Positions 14,191-14,568 of a DNA stretch of 14,568 bases are shown here, in pieces. The stretch lies in contig DIWZ01000024.1 in NCBI GenBank assembly GCA_002435955.1, positions 84,093-98,660 of the forward strand. The letters are read 5' to 3'. Below the pieces are notes generated by a model that had not been told where the DNA came from, made no database searches, and worked only from the letters and a program-made list of their open reading frames with translations. The DNA is from Pelobacter sp. UBA6093. Its GTDB lineage: Bacteria; Desulfobacterota; Desulfuromonadia; Desulfuromonadales; Syntrophotaleaceae. Position 1 is the first letter of the stretch, and the number at the start of each line of letters is the position of its first letter. The translations under genes and the position numbers were made by a program.

Positions 14191-14252
14191 GGTGTCAGGT
14201 CTGGTGTATGATCTACCCTCGTTATATTTGTCATGGATGTTGACCTGACACC
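14191..14252. repeat. REP-like inverted repeat element
   Basis: GGTGTCAGGTC (14191-14201) and GACCTGACACC (14242-14252) are exact inverted repeats around a 40-bp centre. This small dyad in the intergenic space resembles extragenic palindromes linked to RAYT/IS200-like transposases, but no such gene is in the window. The rest of 14032-14297 contains nothing else I can identify. Confidence 0.55.
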
Positions 14253-14297
14253 CTTTCGCTCTCCGATCTTCACGCGTCAACTTTTTTCAATCCTCTT

Positions 14298-14466
14298 CTA
14301 GGAGTCTGTCGAACTATCCATGCGCCGGCTGCAAATTCGGCTGTTTGGCCCATATTTCAGCTCCTTTTCGGCCTATAGCTACGGCTATGAACCTTCAAAC
14401 GAGCTAAAATCTGTTCTCAAACATCCAAATTTTCGCTTCGACCCGAATAGTCCGACAGACTCCTGG
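14298..14466. repeat. 169-bp MITE-like element, copy 3 (complete)
   Basis: This has the same length and orientation as copy 2, with a small number of substitutions. Its ends are CTAGGAGTCTGTCGAACTAT (14298-14317) and ATAGTCCGACAGACTCCTGG (14447-14466), 18 of 20 paired. The internal hairpin near 14375-14390 is kept with one change in the flank. It separates the MFS upstream region from the partial gene at the window end. Confidence 0.85.
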
Positions 14467-14490
14467 CGGGTCACAGGCCGTGGCTCACTT

Positions 14491-14568
14491 CTAGCGTCTT
14501 CTCAACTTTCTGTTTTCGTAACGCTCGGTGGCCTCGGCCAGACGGCGTTGGTCCTCGGCTGTTTCACT
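14491..14568 (-). CDS. C-terminal end of an unidentified protein (partial)
   Basis: The last 78 bases read on the minus strand as 25 codons (SETAEDQRRLAEATERYENR, then KLRRR) and a stop at 14491-14493. The charged, helix-forming, arginine-rich tail looks like coding sequence, but it is too short to assign. The gene begins beyond the window. Repeat copy 3 lies 24 bp past its stop. Confidence 0.45.
   Translation of the reverse strand, partial: SETAEDQRRLAEATERYENRKLRRR

Noticed and set aside
14089..14280. 63-codon minus-strand frame between the MFS gene and repeat copy 3
   Set aside because: It runs through the inverted repeat at 14191-14252, has no ribosome site, and shows no family signature.
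1..14568. CRISPR array, tRNA or rRNA genes, phage or defence genes, toxin-antitoxin pair, intact transposase
   Set aside because: I looked on both strands and found no regularly spaced repeats, cloverleaf or rRNA-like segments, or recognisable proteins of these classes.

Overview
The window looks like the accessory region of a Gram-negative bacterium. The outer-membrane barrel, periplasmic carrier and TadE-type pilin debris fit a didermic host. A member of Desulfobacterota or Desulfuromonadales is my best guess, but this is inference from gene style and repeats and not proven. Base composition changes along the window: the first four genes and the MFS gene near the right end are GC-rich, while the block from about 3740 to 12640 is visibly more AT-rich and mosaic, as expected of acquired DNA.

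Layout. Positions 1-86 are the right half of a 169-bp non-coding element that recurs complete at 11420-11588 and 14298-14466. Positions 148-3736 hold a tight plus-strand gene set: a MarC-family membrane protein, a class II (fuculose-phosphate-type) aldolase, a MalY/PatB-type PLP enzyme, and a protein that looks like a circularly permuted ATP-grasp ligase. Positions 3757-11350 hold a regulated cassette: a TetR-family repressor resembling NemR, a broken short-chain dehydrogenase, an Old Yellow Enzyme-type flavoprotein with a C-terminal four-cysteine cluster, a short secreted ORF, a broken CoA-acylating aldehyde dehydrogenase, an 18-codon ORF, and then three intact overlapping genes for an RND/MMPL permease, a periplasmic LolA-like carrier and a DUF1302-type outer-membrane barrel. 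Positions 11589-12640 are debris: a 5'-truncated TadE gene on the minus strand, a hotdog thioesterase, and a 38-codon stub. A minus-strand MFS transporter, a REP-like inverted repeat, the third repeat copy and the 3' end of a minus-strand gene close the window.

How it may work. A 12-bp dyad (TAGACCAGTCTA, arms TAGAC/GTCTA) occurs in two identical copies, before the broken dehydrogenase/flavoprotein unit and before the secreted-ORF/exporter unit. A diverged third copy overlaps the tetR promoter. The regulator keeps a cysteine (C103) and a lysine (K172) exactly 69 residues apart, matching C106 and K175 that I recall for the electrophile- and bleach-sensing NemR. The simplest reading is an electrophile- or oxidant-responsive regulon that induces a flavin reductase and a three-part envelope-spanning exporter of a hydrophobic molecule. 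Two catabolic enzymes, and possibly others, survive only as gene ends. The exporter genes show no lesions, so export may be the function still under selection. I see no rRNA, tRNA, CRISPR array or intact transposase.
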